A stretch of DNA of 50,459 nt from Prevotella sp. (GTDB taxonomy: Bacteria > Bacteroidota > Bacteroidia > Bacteroidales > Dysgonomonadaceae). This document shows, piece by piece, positions 50,435-50,459 of the stretch; positions within the stretch are counted from its first letter, which is position 1; each line of letters begins with the position of its first letter. A program made the translations under genes and the position numbers. Location: the NCBI GenBank assembly GCA_031285625.1, contig JAITVV010000051.1:1-50459 (forward strand), given 5' to 3'. The notes beneath the pieces were generated by a model. It did not search any database, was not told the origin of the DNA, and worked only from the letters and a program-made list of their open reading frames with translations.

Positions 50435-50459
50435 TTACTTAAAAATTAATTTGGTTAAT

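Noticed and set aside
1-50459. Mobile elements, CRISPR arrays or phage islands
   Set aside because: No transposase, integrase, spaced direct repeats or phage structural genes were seen anywhere; the only repeat elements are the short palindromes and promoter repeats reported.

Overview
The window reads as a chromosomal segment of an AT-rich Bacteroidales bacterium. Supporting signs are promoters of the Bacteroidetes form (TTTG, about 19-20 bases, TAnnTTTG) in front of many transcription units, few Shine-Dalgarno sequences, an outer-membrane beta-barrel protein with an N-terminal CarboxypepD-type domain, a GH127 glycosidase and the rplY(ctc)-pth-hslR gene order. A Dysgonomonas-like member of the order is my inference; no rRNA gene is present to confirm it. 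I see no tRNA, rRNA, CRISPR array, prophage or intact insertion sequence.

Region 1 (1-11832) is a leucine biosynthesis operon. It has a consensus promoter (676-706), an uncatalogued leader ORF coding for the 19-residue peptide MNLHSNIISSLILLWRNLG (728-787) and a strong intrinsic terminator (826-863) before leuA, which together form a ribosome-mediated attenuator. The order is leuA, acyltransferase, leuC, leuD, a secreted GH127 glycosidase, a second LeuA/CimA-type synthase, another acyltransferase, leuB, terminator. A short secreted protein, probably truncated, lies before it on the other strand.

Region 2 (11880-20273) carries a ClC channel with CBS domains, an uncharacterised three-gene stretch (13747-17089), fmt, a secreted alpha/beta hydrolase and aroB. 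The hydrolase is bracketed by two near-identical copies of a roughly 62-base promoter sequence.

Region 3 (20249-31002) has a minus-strand beta-barrel receptor facing an unknown 357-residue protein across an operator-rich gap, then topA and a plus-strand run of six genes ending with a KdsC-like phosphatase and era.

Region 4 (31011-38171, minus strand) has aroA, ppc, a 576-residue protein with a PEPCK/HPr-kinase-type P-loop, and a 72-residue cysteine-rich protein behind a cobalamin riboswitch that has no visible B12 gene to control.

Region 5 (38192-50434, minus strand) has rplY-pth-unknown-hslR, a lipoprotein metallophosphoesterase, gpmA, and a flippase-glycosyltransferase-GNAT-yaaA unit. It ends with an orphan SUKH protein and the translation genes rplM, rpsI, rpsB and tsf, the last two behind structured leaders.
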